The notes under the pieces were generated by a model that saw nothing but the letters and a program-made list of their open reading frames with translations, did no database searches and was not told the origin of the DNA. A stretch of 64,000 bases of DNA. It comes from Macrococcus armenti (GTDB lineage: Bacteria; Bacillota; Bacilli; Staphylococcales; Staphylococcaceae). Positions 29,720-39,316 of the stretch are shown piece after piece. Position numbers and translations under genes: made by a program. The stretch covers positions 1,488,001-1,552,000 of the forward strand of contig NZ_CP083608.1 in the NCBI RefSeq assembly GCF_020097135.1, in the 5' to 3' direction. Positions within the stretch are counted from its first letter, which is position 1. Every line of letters starts with the position of its first letter.

Positions 29720-30467
29720 CTTCACCAAACCATTTCTTACTTATTTTTGTTAATGTACCGTCTTTTTGTAGCGCATCAATTGCTTTGTTAATATCTTCTA
29801 TGACTTTTTTATCTGTTTTCTTCGTAAATACAAATCCAGATTGACTCTTCTCTGCATTACCTGTAATTAATTTAATGTCTGCTGATTTCTTTTGTTTCTG
29901 ATAATCTAAAACTGATAATTTATCATTGAATGTACCTTCAACTCGGTTCGATAAAACCATTTCCATCGCTTGGTTGAAACCTTCTACAGATGTGATTTCA
30001 GCGCCTTTGTCTTTCGCTAATTTACCGTAGTTTGAAGTTAATGTCTGAGCTAATTTTTTACCTTTTACATCATCAAATGATTTAATTGTATCATTGTTTT
30101 TACGCACTACAAGTACACCTTCAGAATACGTATAAGGATTTGAGAAGTTATATTTTTCCTTACGTTCTGCATTAATTCCTACTTGGTTTGCAACTGTATC
30201 AAAACGTCCTGCATTTAAACCTGAGAACATTGAATCCCATTGTGTTTCAACAAATTTCACTTTATAACCTGCTTTTTTTGCAACAGCTTCTGTAACTTCT
30301 ACATCGTATCCAGTTAACTTACCATCTTTATCATGGAACGTAAATGGTGCATAAGTTCCTTCAGTTCCGACTGTTAATGTCTTACTATCCTTCTCTTTAC
30401 TTTCATTGCTGCCACATGCTGCTAATACAAATATAAACGCTGTAAGTAACGCTAATAATTTTTTCAT
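29703..30467 (-). CDS. tcyA: Amino-acid-binding lipoprotein of the ABC importer (probably cystine)
   Basis: The 254-aa protein has a lipoprotein signal with lipobox LAAC (Cys18) and a bacterial solute-binding domain family 3 (VGTEGTYAPFTFHDKDGKL, GYDVEVTEAVAKKAGYK). The segment GRFDTVANQVGINAERKEK, with the VANQV motif, resembles L-cystine-binding TcyA/YxeM-type proteins more than glutamine-binding GlnH. Cystine is therefore the best guess, with other polar amino acids possible. It is the first gene of the three-gene operon. I found no clear riboswitch in the 96 bp upstream. Confidence 0.85.
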   Translation of the reverse strand: MKKLLALLTAFIFVLAACGSNESKEKDSKTLTVGTEGTYAPFTFHDKDGKLTGYDVEVTEAVAKKAGYKVKFVETQWDSMFSGLNAGRFDTVANQVGINAERKEKYNFSNPYTYSEGVLVVRKNNDTIKSFDDVKGKKLAQTLTSNYGKLAKDKGAEITSVEGFNQAMEMVLSNRVEGTFNDKLSVLDYQKQKKSADIKLITGNAEKSQSGFVFTKKTDKKVIEDINKAIDALQKDGTLTKISKKWFGEDVSKA

Positions 30468-30563
30468 TCTTCCATTCTCCTATTCATATCATTTTACTCG
30501 GAATAGGTTTTATTTTATACCATTTCTCATTTAAGTCAACAAAAAGATACTTAATTACTCGGA

Positions 30564-31628
30564 TTAATTTTTCTTTAGAAATGCAATTACTTCATCATCA
30601 AGTTTTTTAAGCAGTGCCATCATTCCGTCGCGCGCTGCTTCGTAATCTCTAATATCAAAAATCGTATGGTTAGAATGAATGTAACGTGCCGGTACACCGA
30701 TTACAGCAGTCGGAACACCTTCATTAGAAATATGAATCTGACCGCCATCAGTACCACCTGGTGATTGATAATACTGATAGAGAACATCGTTTTCTTCATA
30801 TACATCAATTAATAACTGTTTGAACGAAGGTTTTAAAATCATCGTTCTATCAATAATACGCAGTAATGTACCACCGCCAAGTTTACCGTTGTCACTTTCC
30901 TTACCTGCCATATCATTTGCCGGAGAACAGTCAACGACGAGCGCAACATCCGGTTGAATCATATTTGCAGCTGGTCCTGCACCACGCAGTCCGACTTCTT
31001 CCTGAACATTTGCTCCGATATACAGATCAAACGGTAAGTCTATATCTTTCAAACGTTCCATCACATCTACAATAATTGTACAGCCGTAACGGTTATCCCA
31101 TGCTTTACATAAAAAACGATGTTCCGTTAACTGTTTAAATTCTACTTCCGGAACGATTACATCTCCTATATTAACACCCATCTCGAGTACCATCTCTTTA
31201 CTTTCAGCACCGATATCAAGCATCATATCAGAAATTTGAGGCGTGCCTTCGTTTCCTGTTCTGAAATGTTTCGGTAAGCTTCCGATGATCCCCGTAAACG
31301 CTTTACTATCTTTCGTTAACACTTTCATACGTTGTGCCTGCAGTACATCTTCCGGCCATCCACCAAGTGAAGTAAATTTGAGCATACCGTTTTGAGTAAT
31401 ATGTGTAACCATAAATCCAACTTCATCCATATGTGCTGCAATCATTACTTTTTTAGCATTGTGCTGTTTGCTTTTCTTAACGAAATAAATGCCACCTAAC
31501 CCATCCTGGATGACCTCGTCTGCTAATGGTGATAATCTATCTCTTAAATAATTTCGAACTAAATATTCATGTCCAGGTGCACCGTGAAGTTCTGTTAAAG
31601 TACGAATTGTTTCTGTTAATGTTGTCAT
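30564..31628 (-). CDS. M42-family aminopeptidase (YtoP/glutamyl aminopeptidase type)
   Basis: The 354-aa protein has the M42 metal-binding signatures AAHMDEVGFMV (about 63-73), KAWDNRYGC (about 175; bridging Asp), the catalytic Glu pair in NVQEEVGLRGAG (about 207) and DCSPAND. M42 enzymes form large cytoplasmic tetrahedral assemblies and release N-terminal residues from short peptides using Co2+ or Zn2+. Length is typical. It is divergent from the small PepSY-like gene. Confidence 0.92.
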   Translation of the reverse strand: MTTLTETIRTLTELHGAPGHEYLVRNYLRDRLSPLADEVIQDGLGGIYFVKKSKQHNAKKVMIAAHMDEVGFMVTHITQNGMLKFTSLGGWPEDVLQAQRMKVLTKDSKAFTGIIGSLPKHFRTGNEGTPQISDMMLDIGAESKEMVLEMGVNIGDVIVPEVEFKQLTEHRFLCKAWDNRYGCTIIVDVMERLKDIDLPFDLYIGANVQEEVGLRGAGPAANMIQPDVALVVDCSPANDMAGKESDNGKLGGGTLLRIIDRTMILKPSFKQLLIDVYEENDVLYQYYQSPGGTDGGQIHISNEGVPTAVIGVPARYIHSNHTIFDIRDYEAARDGMMALLKKLDDEVIAFLKKN

Positions 31629-31677
31629 GATGTTTCTCCTTTATGATAAAATAATGTAAAAATGGAGGGATATAATT

Positions 31678-31962
31678 ATGAAAAAACGTTATTTATTAGT
31701 CATTCCCGTTGCAATCGCTGCACTATATTACAGCAGGAACAACGTTGCAATGAAACACCCAAAGAAAGTACTTGAAGAAACGAAACAGGCGTATCGTGAT
31801 GTAACAGGTTCTGCAATAAACTATACCCCGGAAAAAGTTATTAAGTTTGGTGCAATCACTCACGTATATCGCGGAATGATCAACACGCCGAAATCAAATC
31901 ATGAATTTATCGCTGATTGTTATACAGGTGAATTAATAGATGTACAGGAAATCGTTTTTTAA
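31678..31962 (+). CDS. Small membrane-anchored PepSY-like protein (94 aa)
   Basis: An ideal ribosome site (GGAGGG) precedes the start. Residues 1-20 form a signal anchor (RYLLVIPVAIAALYYS). The remainder resembles a PepSY-type domain: KKVLEETKQAYRDVTG, later GEFI-like ending HEFIADCYTGELIDVQEI. Small PepSY proteins often sit beside peptidase genes and may inhibit or stabilise them; this one is divergent from an M42 peptidase, but the M42 enzyme is cytoplasmic so a direct link is doubtful. Stop overlaps the end of the convergent patB-like gene by four bases. Confidence 0.7.
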   Translation: MKKRYLLVIPVAIAALYYSRNNVAMKHPKKVLEETKQAYRDVTGSAINYTPEKVIKFGAITHVYRGMINTPKSNHEFIADCYTGELIDVQEIVF

Positions 31963-33146
31963 TGTTGTTCGGATTTTAAATGATTAAATGCTTTCTCTAT
32001 CGCATGTAACCCTTGCATTAACTTCTCCTTACTACAAGCGACATTTAACCTGAAGTGCGTACTTGCAGCCATTTCGTAAGTATTACCGATACCTGTTGCA
32101 ATACGCCCTTCATTTTGTAATGCATCCTGTACTTCCACTTCAGAAAAACCGCTCTTTTCAAAGTTTATCCATGCAAGAAATGTACCATCTGGTTTACGGA
32201 AAGATAATACATCATTTAAACGTTCTTGAATAAATGTTTCTGTAAGCTGCATATTCGTTTCTATATGTGCATTCAGCGCATCAACCCATTCACCACACTG
32301 CATATACGCAGCACGTATCGCAGTTAATCCAAGCATGTTCGGTGCACCTATGCCATATACACCGGCAATCTTTGTCTGAAGTAATGTTTTCATATAATGA
32401 TCTTTCGTTACATAGTACGCATGTGGAATGCCGGATATGTTAAATGTCTTTCCTAAACATGTAGTGACGATAATTTTATCATAATCAGACATGTATTTTA
32501 TTAAAGAATGATGCACACCTCGACGTACGAAATCCATATGAATTTCATCTGAAATAATATATACATCATGTTTTTTGCATATTTCAATGATCTTTATTAT
32601 TTCTTCTTCTCTGAAAACTTTCCCAGTAGGATTATGAGGATTGCAGAATAAAAACACTTTGTTGTGAGGCATTTGACATAAATATTCAAACTGCACAAAA
32701 TCCATCGAATACTGATCCTCATCATCAAACAAATCACAACCCACAATCATACGTTTATTCCCCTGAATTAAATTCAGGAAATTATTATAGGAAGGTATGT
32801 TTACGATAACGCCATCACCTTCATTCGTAACAGAGCGTATCACTTCTGTTACCGTAAATAATACACTCGGACTATATGCGATATCCTGTTTTAACACATT
32901 CATATTAAAGCGTGTACTGAACCAATGTCTGATAGGCATATAAAACTGATCATTATTCCAGTTTGTATAGCCATATATCGGATGTTCTAATCGTTTTTGC
33001 AATGCTTTTGTTATCACTTCCGGCGTTACAATATCCATATCTGCAATCCAGAATGGCATGAGGTCTTTACGCTGATACATTTGAGAAAGTAGCTCATAAG
33101 CTACTGCGTTTGTCGCACTTCTATCAATATGTGCATTAAAATTCAC
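31959..33146 (-). CDS. patB: PLP-dependent C-S lyase / aminotransferase (MalY/PatB family)
   Basis: The 395-aa fold-type I PLP enzyme has the family's early RSATNAVAYE and WIADMDI segments, the substrate region NPHNPTGKVFREEEI (about 170-184), SDEIHMDFV (about 199-207), and the PLP lysine in TCLGKTFNISGIPHAY (about 234-249). MalY/PatB enzymes cleave cystathionine or related C-S bonds and may also transaminate. The start is GTG after AGGGGAG. The neighbouring cystine importer makes a role in sulfur amino-acid metabolism plausible, though not proven. Confidence 0.88.
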   Translation of the reverse strand: MNFNAHIDRSATNAVAYELLSQMYQRKDLMPFWIADMDIVTPEVITKALQKRLEHPIYGYTNWNNDQFYMPIRHWFSTRFNMNVLKQDIAYSPSVLFTVTEVIRSVTNEGDGVIVNIPSYNNFLNLIQGNKRMIVGCDLFDDEDQYSMDFVQFEYLCQMPHNKVFLFCNPHNPTGKVFREEEIIKIIEICKKHDVYIISDEIHMDFVRRGVHHSLIKYMSDYDKIIVTTCLGKTFNISGIPHAYYVTKDHYMKTLLQTKIAGVYGIGAPNMLGLTAIRAAYMQCGEWVDALNAHIETNMQLTETFIQERLNDVLSFRKPDGTFLAWINFEKSGFSEVEVQDALQNEGRIATGIGNTYEMAASTHFRLNVACSKEKLMQGLHAIEKAFNHLKSEQH

Positions 33147-33204
33147 GACGATCTCCCCTTTTCTTTCACATTCCTTATTCTTAGTCTACATGAATCTTCC
33201 CAAT

Positions 33205-33248
33205 AAAAAAAGAGAGAGACTGACCATAAAATGGTTAATCTCTCTCTC
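33205..33248 (-). terminator. Terminator overlapping the end of trmB
   Basis: AGAGAGAGACTGACC pairs with GGTTAATCTCTCTCT with few mismatches; the minus strand continues into T7. The trmB stop codon lies in the loop-side part of the stem. Confidence 0.85.
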
Positions 33249-33879
33249 TGAATTTCGCTTCTAAACGATTTATTCTAAATCCTTTATTTGAAAACTTCTC
33301 TTCATATTCAGTTCGAATATTATCAGTAGGTTCCTGCTCATGTAAATTTAAATTAATATTTTTAAGTTTCATACCGTAATGACTCATACTCTCGATTGAA
33401 TATTCGAATAAACCTTGATTATCAGTCTTAAAATGAATCTCTCCATCATTATTCAATACAGTTTCGTAAACTTTAAGGAAATTTTCATGTGTTAAACGTC
33501 GTTTCGCGTGACGCGTTTTAGGCCAGGGATCTGAGAAATTTAAATAAATTCTATCGATCTCACCTGGATTAAAAATGTCTGTTAATTTCTCTGCATCTAC
33601 AGTTAAAAGACGTAAATTTTTAATGTTTTGGTCCACAGCTTTCTCAACGATTCGTATCATTACATTTTTATCGCGTTCAATACCGATATAGTTAATATGT
33701 GGATTTGCTTTTGCCATTTCGGTAATAAAGCGTCCCATACCGCTTCCAACTTCAATATGAATCGGTTGCTTCTCTTCAAACCAATCGATGATATGGTCCT
33801 TACGTGTAAGGTCGATACTCACGATATCATCGTGTGCAAGAAGATAATCTTCTGCCCACGGTTTATTTCTCATTCTCAT
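33235..33879 (-). CDS. trmB: tRNA (guanine-N7-)-methyltransferase
   Basis: TrmB methylates G46 of tRNA using SAM. The 214-aa protein has the SAM-binding VGSGMGRFITEMA (about 40-52), NYIGIERDKN (about 59-68) and the TrmB signature NFSDPWPKTRHAKRRL (about 114-129). Length is normal. The gene follows the phosphotransferase by 12 bp and they likely form one operon. Confidence 0.96.
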   Translation of the reverse strand: MRMRNKPWAEDYLLAHDDIVSIDLTRKDHIIDWFEEKQPIHIEVGSGMGRFITEMAKANPHINYIGIERDKNVMIRIVEKAVDQNIKNLRLLTVDAEKLTDIFNPGEIDRIYLNFSDPWPKTRHAKRRLTHENFLKVYETVLNNDGEIHFKTDNQGLFEYSIESMSHYGMKLKNINLNLHEQEPTDNIRTEYEEKFSNKGFRINRLEAKFRERD

Positions 33880-33891
33880 AATGTTGCTCCT

Positions 33892-34683
33892 TTAAATAAA
33901 ACGATTCAAGTTCAGTACTTCATCTAAAAATTTAAGCCATTCGTTTAAGTCGTGATAACGACTTTTCTCTTCATACCATTCAATCATTGCAATCGCTTGA
34001 ATAATCGTGTACCACTTCATACGTTTTTCAAGGTCTGTCGTATACGTAATTCCGTACGTATCCAACCAGACTTTCCAGTCTATCGAGTCACGATATGTAT
34101 ATAAAATCATACCGATATCAATCGCAGGGTCAGCGATCATCGCACCTTCCCAATCAACGAGAAATAGTTCATCCTGATCTGACAACAGCCAGTTATTATG
34201 ATTCACATCACCGTGACAAACCGTATAAAATTTACGATCAAGCTTTGGCATATGCTCCTCAAGATAAATAAGCGCTTTACGTACAGTATGATGTGTCAGT
34301 ACATTACGTGAAAGCGATGCATTTATCTTTTTCAGAAGAATTTCAGGGTCCATCGGTTTCATTTCAAGACGCTTTAACATATTCAGAAGTGGCTTTGAAG
34401 TATGTATTTTCTTCAGTAGCGATGCAACACGTTGTGATTTCATCTCATCATGTGTTAACGATCGACCATTCTTCCAGTGTTGTGCAGTAACGACTTCACC
34501 TGTTTCTATTCTTTTCGTCCATACAAGTTTCGGCACGATACCTTCTGCAGAAAGTGCAGCAAGGAACGGTGAGGAGTTACGCTTTAAGAAAAGCTTTCTG
34601 CCGTCCTGTTCTGCCATATATGCTTCTCCAGATGCACCACCAGCTGAATCTAATGTCCAACCGAGCTGATAGAAATGTTCCAA
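33892..34683 (-). CDS. ytmP: YtmP-like phosphotransferase (APH/choline kinase family)
   Basis: The 263-aa protein has the aminoglycoside/choline-kinase catalytic core VCHGDVNHNNWLL (about 158-170, Brenner motif) and the metal motif LVDWEGAMIADPAIDIGMIL (about 176-195). The natural substrate of YtmP is unknown; proximity to trmB is conserved in Bacillus, where it is called ytmP. There is no reason to call it a resistance gene. The start appears to be TTG, nine bases after AGGAGG; no in-frame ATG fits. Confidence 0.85.
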   Translation of the reverse strand: MEHFYQLGWTLDSAGGASGEAYMAEQDGRKLFLKRNSSPFLAALSAEGIVPKLVWTKRIETGEVVTAQHWKNGRSLTHDEMKSQRVASLLKKIHTSKPLLNMLKRLEMKPMDPEILLKKINASLSRNVLTHHTVRKALIYLEEHMPKLDRKFYTVCHGDVNHNNWLLSDQDELFLVDWEGAMIADPAIDIGMILYTYRDSIDWKVWLDTYGITYTTDLEKRMKWYTIIQAIAMIEWYEEKSRYHDLNEWLKFLDEVLNLNRFI

Positions 34684-34709
34684 CGTGTTTCACCTCCTGT
34701 TTCAAGAAA

Positions 34710-34742
34710 AAAGAAAAGGCACGAGAAAAAATCTCTTGCCTT
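34710..34742 (-). terminator. Terminator downstream of pepV
   Basis: AAGGCACGAGA pairs with TCTCTTGCCTT, with one mismatch and an A-rich loop, followed by T-rich sequence on the minus strand. The remaining gap to pepV (34743-34867) shows no gene. Confidence 0.7.
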
Positions 34743-34867
34743 ATTCAGTCCGAACAATTTAATGTCTTATTTAAATTTTATAACCTTTTACGTTTTAATT
34801 CAAGTATTACTTTAAATGATATGATGAACTTTTGTTCATATTACAATAAATGGTTCATTGTAATAAA

Positions 34868-36277
34868 TTATTCACCTTCAACACATACTGAATGAATCGC
34901 TTCTAAGTAAATTGCAGTCGCATCAAACAGCTGCTTTTTCGTAATATATTCATTTTTCTGATGCATTAAATCTTCTGAGTCTTTAAACATTGCACCGAAT
35001 GCAACACCTTTTTCCATAGTACGTGCATACGTACCGCCACCAATCGTATAAGGTTCTGTCATGTCACCTGTCTGATTACGGTATGCCTGCAATAATTTCT
35101 GTACGAATGGGTCGTTTTTATCAACGTAGTGCGGTACTTGATGTTTCGTCACTTCAACTTCAAACTGAGGAGCGATTGCACTAGATAACTTGTCGATTTC
35201 ATTATCGAATTCAAATCCGTTTGGATAACGTAAGTTAACGCCGTATACGCCACCATCCACGTCTGTATAACTAATAATACCGATGTTCGTTGTAAGTTTA
35301 CCTAATTCAGGCGTCTCCATTTGTACACCTAACTTTTCACCGAAGTGAGAATCAAATAGTTGCTCATCTCCTAGCTGAACAAAAGTTTTTGACTTTTTAT
35401 CAAGGTCTAAACTGTTCAGGAAGTGAATTAAATACAGTCCGGCATTAATACCTTTGAATGGTTCCATACCATGAACTGATTTTCCTTCAACTTCTAACTT
35501 CAACTGACCGTTATCTACATAATGTTTACCTTCTAAACTATGTTCCTTTAAGAATCCTTCAAAGCTTTGAATAACGAATGCCATCTGCTCGTTAACTATA
35601 AGTTGTGCTTCAGCATGATCCGGTACCATGTTGTAACGTTCACCTGACTTTAATGCTTTTAATACGACTTCAGGTGTCGTTTCACTTTCTTCATCGCTAA
35701 CTTGAATAATATCAAATGATGAAAATCCTTTTTCACCATGAATTAACGGGAAGTCAGCATCTGGTGCGATACCTAAGTCAGGCATCGGCTCTGTTTCAAA
35801 GTATCGATCTGTACATTTCCACTCCGACTCTTCATCAGTACCGATAATAATATGAATACGCTTTTTCCAGTCCACTTTCATATCTTCTAAAATTTTTACT
35901 GCATAATACGCTGCAATCGTCGGCCCTTTATCATCTAAAGTCCCACGTGCGATAATGCGATCTTCAGTCACCGTTGCATTGAATGGATCTGTATCCCATC
36001 CACTCCCTTCCGGTACTACGTCAACATGACCAAGAATACCGAAAATTTCGTCGCCTTTACCCGCTTCAATACGGCCTGCAATGTGATCTACGTCATGTGT
36101 ATTAAAGCCGTCTCGCTTTGCAAGTTCGTACATATAGTCGAGTGCAGCGCGTGGACCAGGACCAACTGGATGTTCTGCATCTGCCAGACTATCGTCACGT
36201 ACACTTCGAATATTAAGCAGACCTGTTAAGTCTTCTATCATTTTATCTTCGTATTGTGCTACTTTTTCTCTCCACAT
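34868..36277 (-). CDS. pepV: M20-family dipeptidase PepV
   Basis: PepV cleaves dipeptides (carnosinase-like) in the cytoplasm. The 469-aa protein has zinc ligands in [17 protein letters not shown] (about 79-95), the bridging aspartate in [13 protein letters not shown] (about 110-122), the catalytic Glu in [10 protein letters not shown] (about 150-159) and the late ligand in [18 protein letters not shown]. Length fits the Lactobacillus/Staphylococcus PepV group. The start follows GGAGGCG. It is likely transcribed alone or with the helical protein upstream of it. Confidence 0.95.
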   Translation of the reverse strand: MWREKVAQYEDKMIEDLTGLLNIRSVRDDSLADAEHPVGPGPRAALDYMYELAKRDGFNTHDVDHIAGRIEAGKGDEIFGILGHVDVVPEGSGWDTDPFNATVTEDRIIARGTLDDKGPTIAAYYAVKILEDMKVDWKKRIHIIIGTDEESEWKCTDRYFETEPMPDLGIAPDADFPLIHGEKGFSSFDIIQVSDEESETTPEVVLKALKSGERYNMVPDHAEAQLIVNEQMAFVIQSFEGFLKEHSLEGKHYVDNGQLKLEVEGKSVHGMEPFKGINAGLYLIHFLNSLDLDKKSKTFVQLGDEQLFDSHFGEKLGVQMETPELGKLTTNIGIISYTDVDGGVYGVNLRYPNGFEFDNEIDKLSSAIAPQFEVEVTKHQVPHYVDKNDPFVQKLLQAYRNQTGDMTEPYTIGGGTYARTMEKGVAFGAMFKDSEDLMHQKNEYITKKQLFDATAIYLEAIHSVCVEGE

Positions 36278-36325
36278 AATAACGCCTCCTTAAGTATTAA
36301 CAACTCTATTATACAGAAAACACCA

Positions 36326-36356
36326 TAAAAAAAGAACACATCGGTTAGATGTGTTC
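36326..36356 (-). terminator. Terminator of the 139-aa helical protein gene
   Basis: The perfect stem GAACACATC / GATGTGTTC with a five-base loop is followed by T7 on the minus strand. Confidence 0.9.
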
Positions 36357-36364
36357 AAATTATA

Positions 36365-36784
36365 TTATTTTAAGTCGTCTTTACTTACTGCATTCGGATT
36401 TTTAGCAGCAACATCTGCATCTGTTACGATATGGATATTATTAGCGCCACCTTCATCGTCGAAGTTCTGAACGTCTTCTTGTACGTTATCATTTTTAGAT
36501 AACTTTTCTTTAATTGGTGCAGCTTTTTCCTGAACCTTTTGTGTTAAGTTTGCTTTGTAGCTTTCTGGATTTTCTTTCGCTTTGTTGATTTCTTCTTTAG
36601 CAACTTGCTGTAAATTCGCTGCTTTTTCTTTAGCGTTATCAGCATAAGCTTTAGGGTCCTGTTTCGCTTTGTTGTATTCTTCTAATAATTTATCTCTGTT
36701 TTCTTTTTTAGAAAGTAACGCTGCTACTGCAGTACCTCCAATTACTAATGCTGCTCTTAATAAACCTGCTTTTTGTTTCGCCAT
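36365..36784 (-). CDS. YtxH-like small helical membrane-associated protein
   Basis: The ATG at 36784 after AGAGGTG gives 139 aa; a longer in-frame extension has no ribosome site. Residues about 5-20 (LLRAALVIGGTAVAALL) form one hydrophobic segment. The rest is a highly charged helix with repeating KAKQDPKAYADNAKEKA and KAKENPESYKANLT units, about 22 residues apart, and a polar C-terminal tail. It resembles the ytxH product in layout. Such proteins are stress-related in Firmicutes; its function is unknown. Confidence 0.75.
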   Translation of the reverse strand: MAKQKAGLLRAALVIGGTAVAALLSKKENRDKLLEEYNKAKQDPKAYADNAKEKAANLQQVAKEEINKAKENPESYKANLTQKVQEKAAPIKEKLSKNDNVQEDVQNFDDEGGANNIHIVTDADVAAKNPNAVSKDDLK

Positions 36785-36840
36785 AATAATAACACCTCTT
36801 TGTTTTATTTGTACTCTATTTATACCCATAACAATTTACG

Positions 36841-37557
36841 TTAAACATGAGATATTATTTTTACTAAATTAATTTCATGCTGCGATAACTTTCTATACTC
36901 ACCGAGCGCTAAATTTTCATCTAAAGTTAAGCTTCCCATCTTAATACGTTTTAAATAAATGACTGTCATTCCGACAGACTGGAACATGCGTTTTACTTGA
37001 TGAAATTTACCTTCCTGTATTACGAGTGTAATTTCAGAAACTGTATCTGACTTAATGATTTCAAGCGTGGCAGGCATCGTTTCATATCCGTCATCCAACG
37101 TTACACCTGCTTTAAATGCTTTAACAGTTTCTTCTGTAACAACACCTTCAACATGTGCATAGTACGTTTTATCAACGTGTTTTTTCGGACTGAGCACATC
37201 ATGTGAGAACTGACCGTCATTCGTTAATAATAGTAAACCTTCAGTATCTTTATCGAGACGTCCAACTGGATGCAGATCATAATGGTCAAAACCCTCAATC
37301 AATTGTAATACGGTCTGATCTTTGTAATCTTTCGTACTTGAAATGTAACCGGATGGTTTATGCAGCATAATGTAGACGAAAGGCTCATAGTCTACTTTTT
37401 CACCTCGTACCGCAATATGATCCCGCTCAGGATCAATTTTAATGTCTGCTTTCTTTATCGTTTTGTCATTTACTGAAACTCCACCATGCTTAACGAGTAA
37501 CTTAACTTCTTTTCTTGACCCGTAACCATGATTACTTAAAAATTTATCAAGCCTCAT
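36841..37557 (-). CDS. rsuA: 16S rRNA pseudouridine synthase (RsuA family)
   Basis: The 238-aa protein has an N-terminal S4 RNA-binding domain (MRLDKFLSNHGYGSRKEVK) and the RsuA/RluB catalytic motif HPVGRLDKDTEGLLLLTND (about 96-114), whose Asp in GRLD is the nucleophile, plus KTYYAHVEG. RsuA makes pseudouridine 516 in 16S rRNA; the related RluB modifies 23S rRNA, and the choice rests on length and lack of a basic C-terminal tail. Start overlaps the murJ stop by four bases. Confidence 0.87.
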   Translation of the reverse strand: MRLDKFLSNHGYGSRKEVKLLVKHGGVSVNDKTIKKADIKIDPERDHIAVRGEKVDYEPFVYIMLHKPSGYISSTKDYKDQTVLQLIEGFDHYDLHPVGRLDKDTEGLLLLTNDGQFSHDVLSPKKHVDKTYYAHVEGVVTEETVKAFKAGVTLDDGYETMPATLEIIKSDTVSEITLVIQEGKFHQVKRMFQSVGMTVIYLKRIKMGSLTLDENLALGEYRKLSQHEINLVKIISHV

Positions 37558-39179
37558 CTTACAAATTTCTCCCTTAACTTTTGAACACGTTCACCAAAGA
37601 ATGCATCTGCTAAACGTGATTTCATTGAAAGATATGCATATATTACTGCACCTGTGAACGCACCAACGAATAATATAATAAGTGCTTCTAATTTGTGTGA
37701 AACATGTAAAAATTGAATCAGCACTACCATAACAAGCTCGACGCTTACAACCATAATTAAACTATATAAGAAAATATGAAGCATTTGTTTATACGTTGAA
37801 CGGAATTTAAAGCCTGCATACTTTTTGATGACATAAAAATTGCACAAAATATTTACAGTTAATGCAATCGCTGTTGCAATAACCGCACCTTCAGTATGGA
37901 ACAGATAAATCATCGGATAGTTGATAACAAGCTTTACAAATAATGATGCGAGTACGATATAAACAGTTAATGCCTGTTTATCAATCCCTTGTAACATTGC
38001 AGCTGTAACACTTACAAGTGCTAACAGAATTCCAACTGGCGCATAGAAAAATAATAAGTGGCTCGCGACAGCATTATAACTGTAGAAAACTGTATATAAA
38101 GGTGTTGCTAAAATCATAATACCGAGTGATGCAGGTACCGTCAGAAACATTAATATACCTAATGACGTCTTAATTTGATGATGCATTTCCTTTATTTGAC
38201 CTGAAGCGTGCGTTCTCGTTATTGAAGGCACGAGACTAATTGCAAATCCTGCTGCAAGTGATGTCGGAATCATCACAAGTTTATTCGTCGTCGTATTCAG
38301 CATCGTAAGCAGCATATCATGTGTTTCACCTGGAACGCCTGCTGCTGTTAATGCTCTATTGTGCGTAAACTGATCGATAATTTGATACAAAGGAATCGCA
38401 AGACTTACGATAACAAACGGAATACTGTACATTAATATTTCTTTATACATACTTTTGTATGAAACGTCTGTATTAGTTACATCACTATTTACCATCTCAT
38501 CGATAAACGGCTTACGTTTTCTCCAGTAATACCATAGCGTTAATATTGCGCTGAATGCACCGATAGCTGCAGCAAATACTGCAATTTCATTTGCTAATAG
38601 TACAGATTTATTCATTACATTCAACACTAAAAATGATCCTGCTAATAAAAACGCAATACGTGCGACTTGTTCTACCACTGTAGACACTGCAGTAGGTCCC
38701 ATTGAATCATACCCCTGGAATATACCGCGCCATGTTGCAAGGAACGGTATGAATATAACAGCAAATGATACGACGCGTATAATTTCAGTAATTTGTTCTA
38801 CAGACCACATACCTGAATCCGACTTCGATACAGATGCTTCTGCGATTAATGGACTTACTGCATATAATATAATAAATCCAAGTATCCCTGTAATGCCCAT
38901 TACTAAAAGTGAAGACTTATAAAGTTTATAACTCACTTTATATGCACCTATCGCATTGTATTTAGATACATACTTTGCAACTGCAAGTGGTACCCCACCA
39001 GCTGCAATAACAAGCATAACTGTATATGGTGGATACGCCATATTATACGGTGCTAAATTTGCTTCACCACCGATAATAGCGTAAAACGGTATGATATACA
39101 GTATCCCTAAAATCTTTGTAATAAATATACTTGCTGTCAGAATAAATGTACTTCTGACGAGCGAATTTCCTTGTGACAT
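37554..39179 (-). CDS. murJ: Lipid II flippase MurJ (YtgP type, MOP superfamily)
   Basis: The 541-aa protein has about 14 membrane helices and the polysaccharide-biosynthesis/MVF fold (GNSLVRSTFILTASIFITK, AYPPYTVMLVIAAGGVPLA, FQGYDSMGPTAVSTVVEQ). The closest known relatives are Bacillus YtgP and the staphylococcal protein shown to act as MurJ, which moves lipid II across the membrane for peptidoglycan synthesis. It is translationally coupled to the pseudouridine synthase gene, as in other Firmicutes. Confidence 0.9.
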   Translation of the reverse strand: MSQGNSLVRSTFILTASIFITKILGILYIIPFYAIIGGEANLAPYNMAYPPYTVMLVIAAGGVPLAVAKYVSKYNAIGAYKVSYKLYKSSLLVMGITGILGFIILYAVSPLIAEASVSKSDSGMWSVEQITEIIRVVSFAVIFIPFLATWRGIFQGYDSMGPTAVSTVVEQVARIAFLLAGSFLVLNVMNKSVLLANEIAVFAAAIGAFSAILTLWYYWRKRKPFIDEMVNSDVTNTDVSYKSMYKEILMYSIPFVIVSLAIPLYQIIDQFTHNRALTAAGVPGETHDMLLTMLNTTTNKLVMIPTSLAAGFAISLVPSITRTHASGQIKEMHHQIKTSLGILMFLTVPASLGIMILATPLYTVFYSYNAVASHLLFFYAPVGILLALVSVTAAMLQGIDKQALTVYIVLASLFVKLVINYPMIYLFHTEGAVIATAIALTVNILCNFYVIKKYAGFKFRSTYKQMLHIFLYSLIMVVSVELVMVVLIQFLHVSHKLEALIILFVGAFTGAVIYAYLSMKSRLADAFFGERVQKLREKFVR

Positions 39180-39316
39180 ATCTTCATCCCTATCTTAATT
39201 TTTTTACAATGCTGTTTAATGTTTAATATCATAACACCATTCAAAATTATTAACTACTGAATTCATACATTTTACTATAAATTAAATGTATAATAATTTT
39301 GAACAGGAGGTCAAAT

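Noticed and set aside
33892-34683. An aminoglycoside resistance kinase
   Set aside because: It matches the housekeeping YtmP protein beside trmB; the shared kinase motif alone does not indicate resistance.
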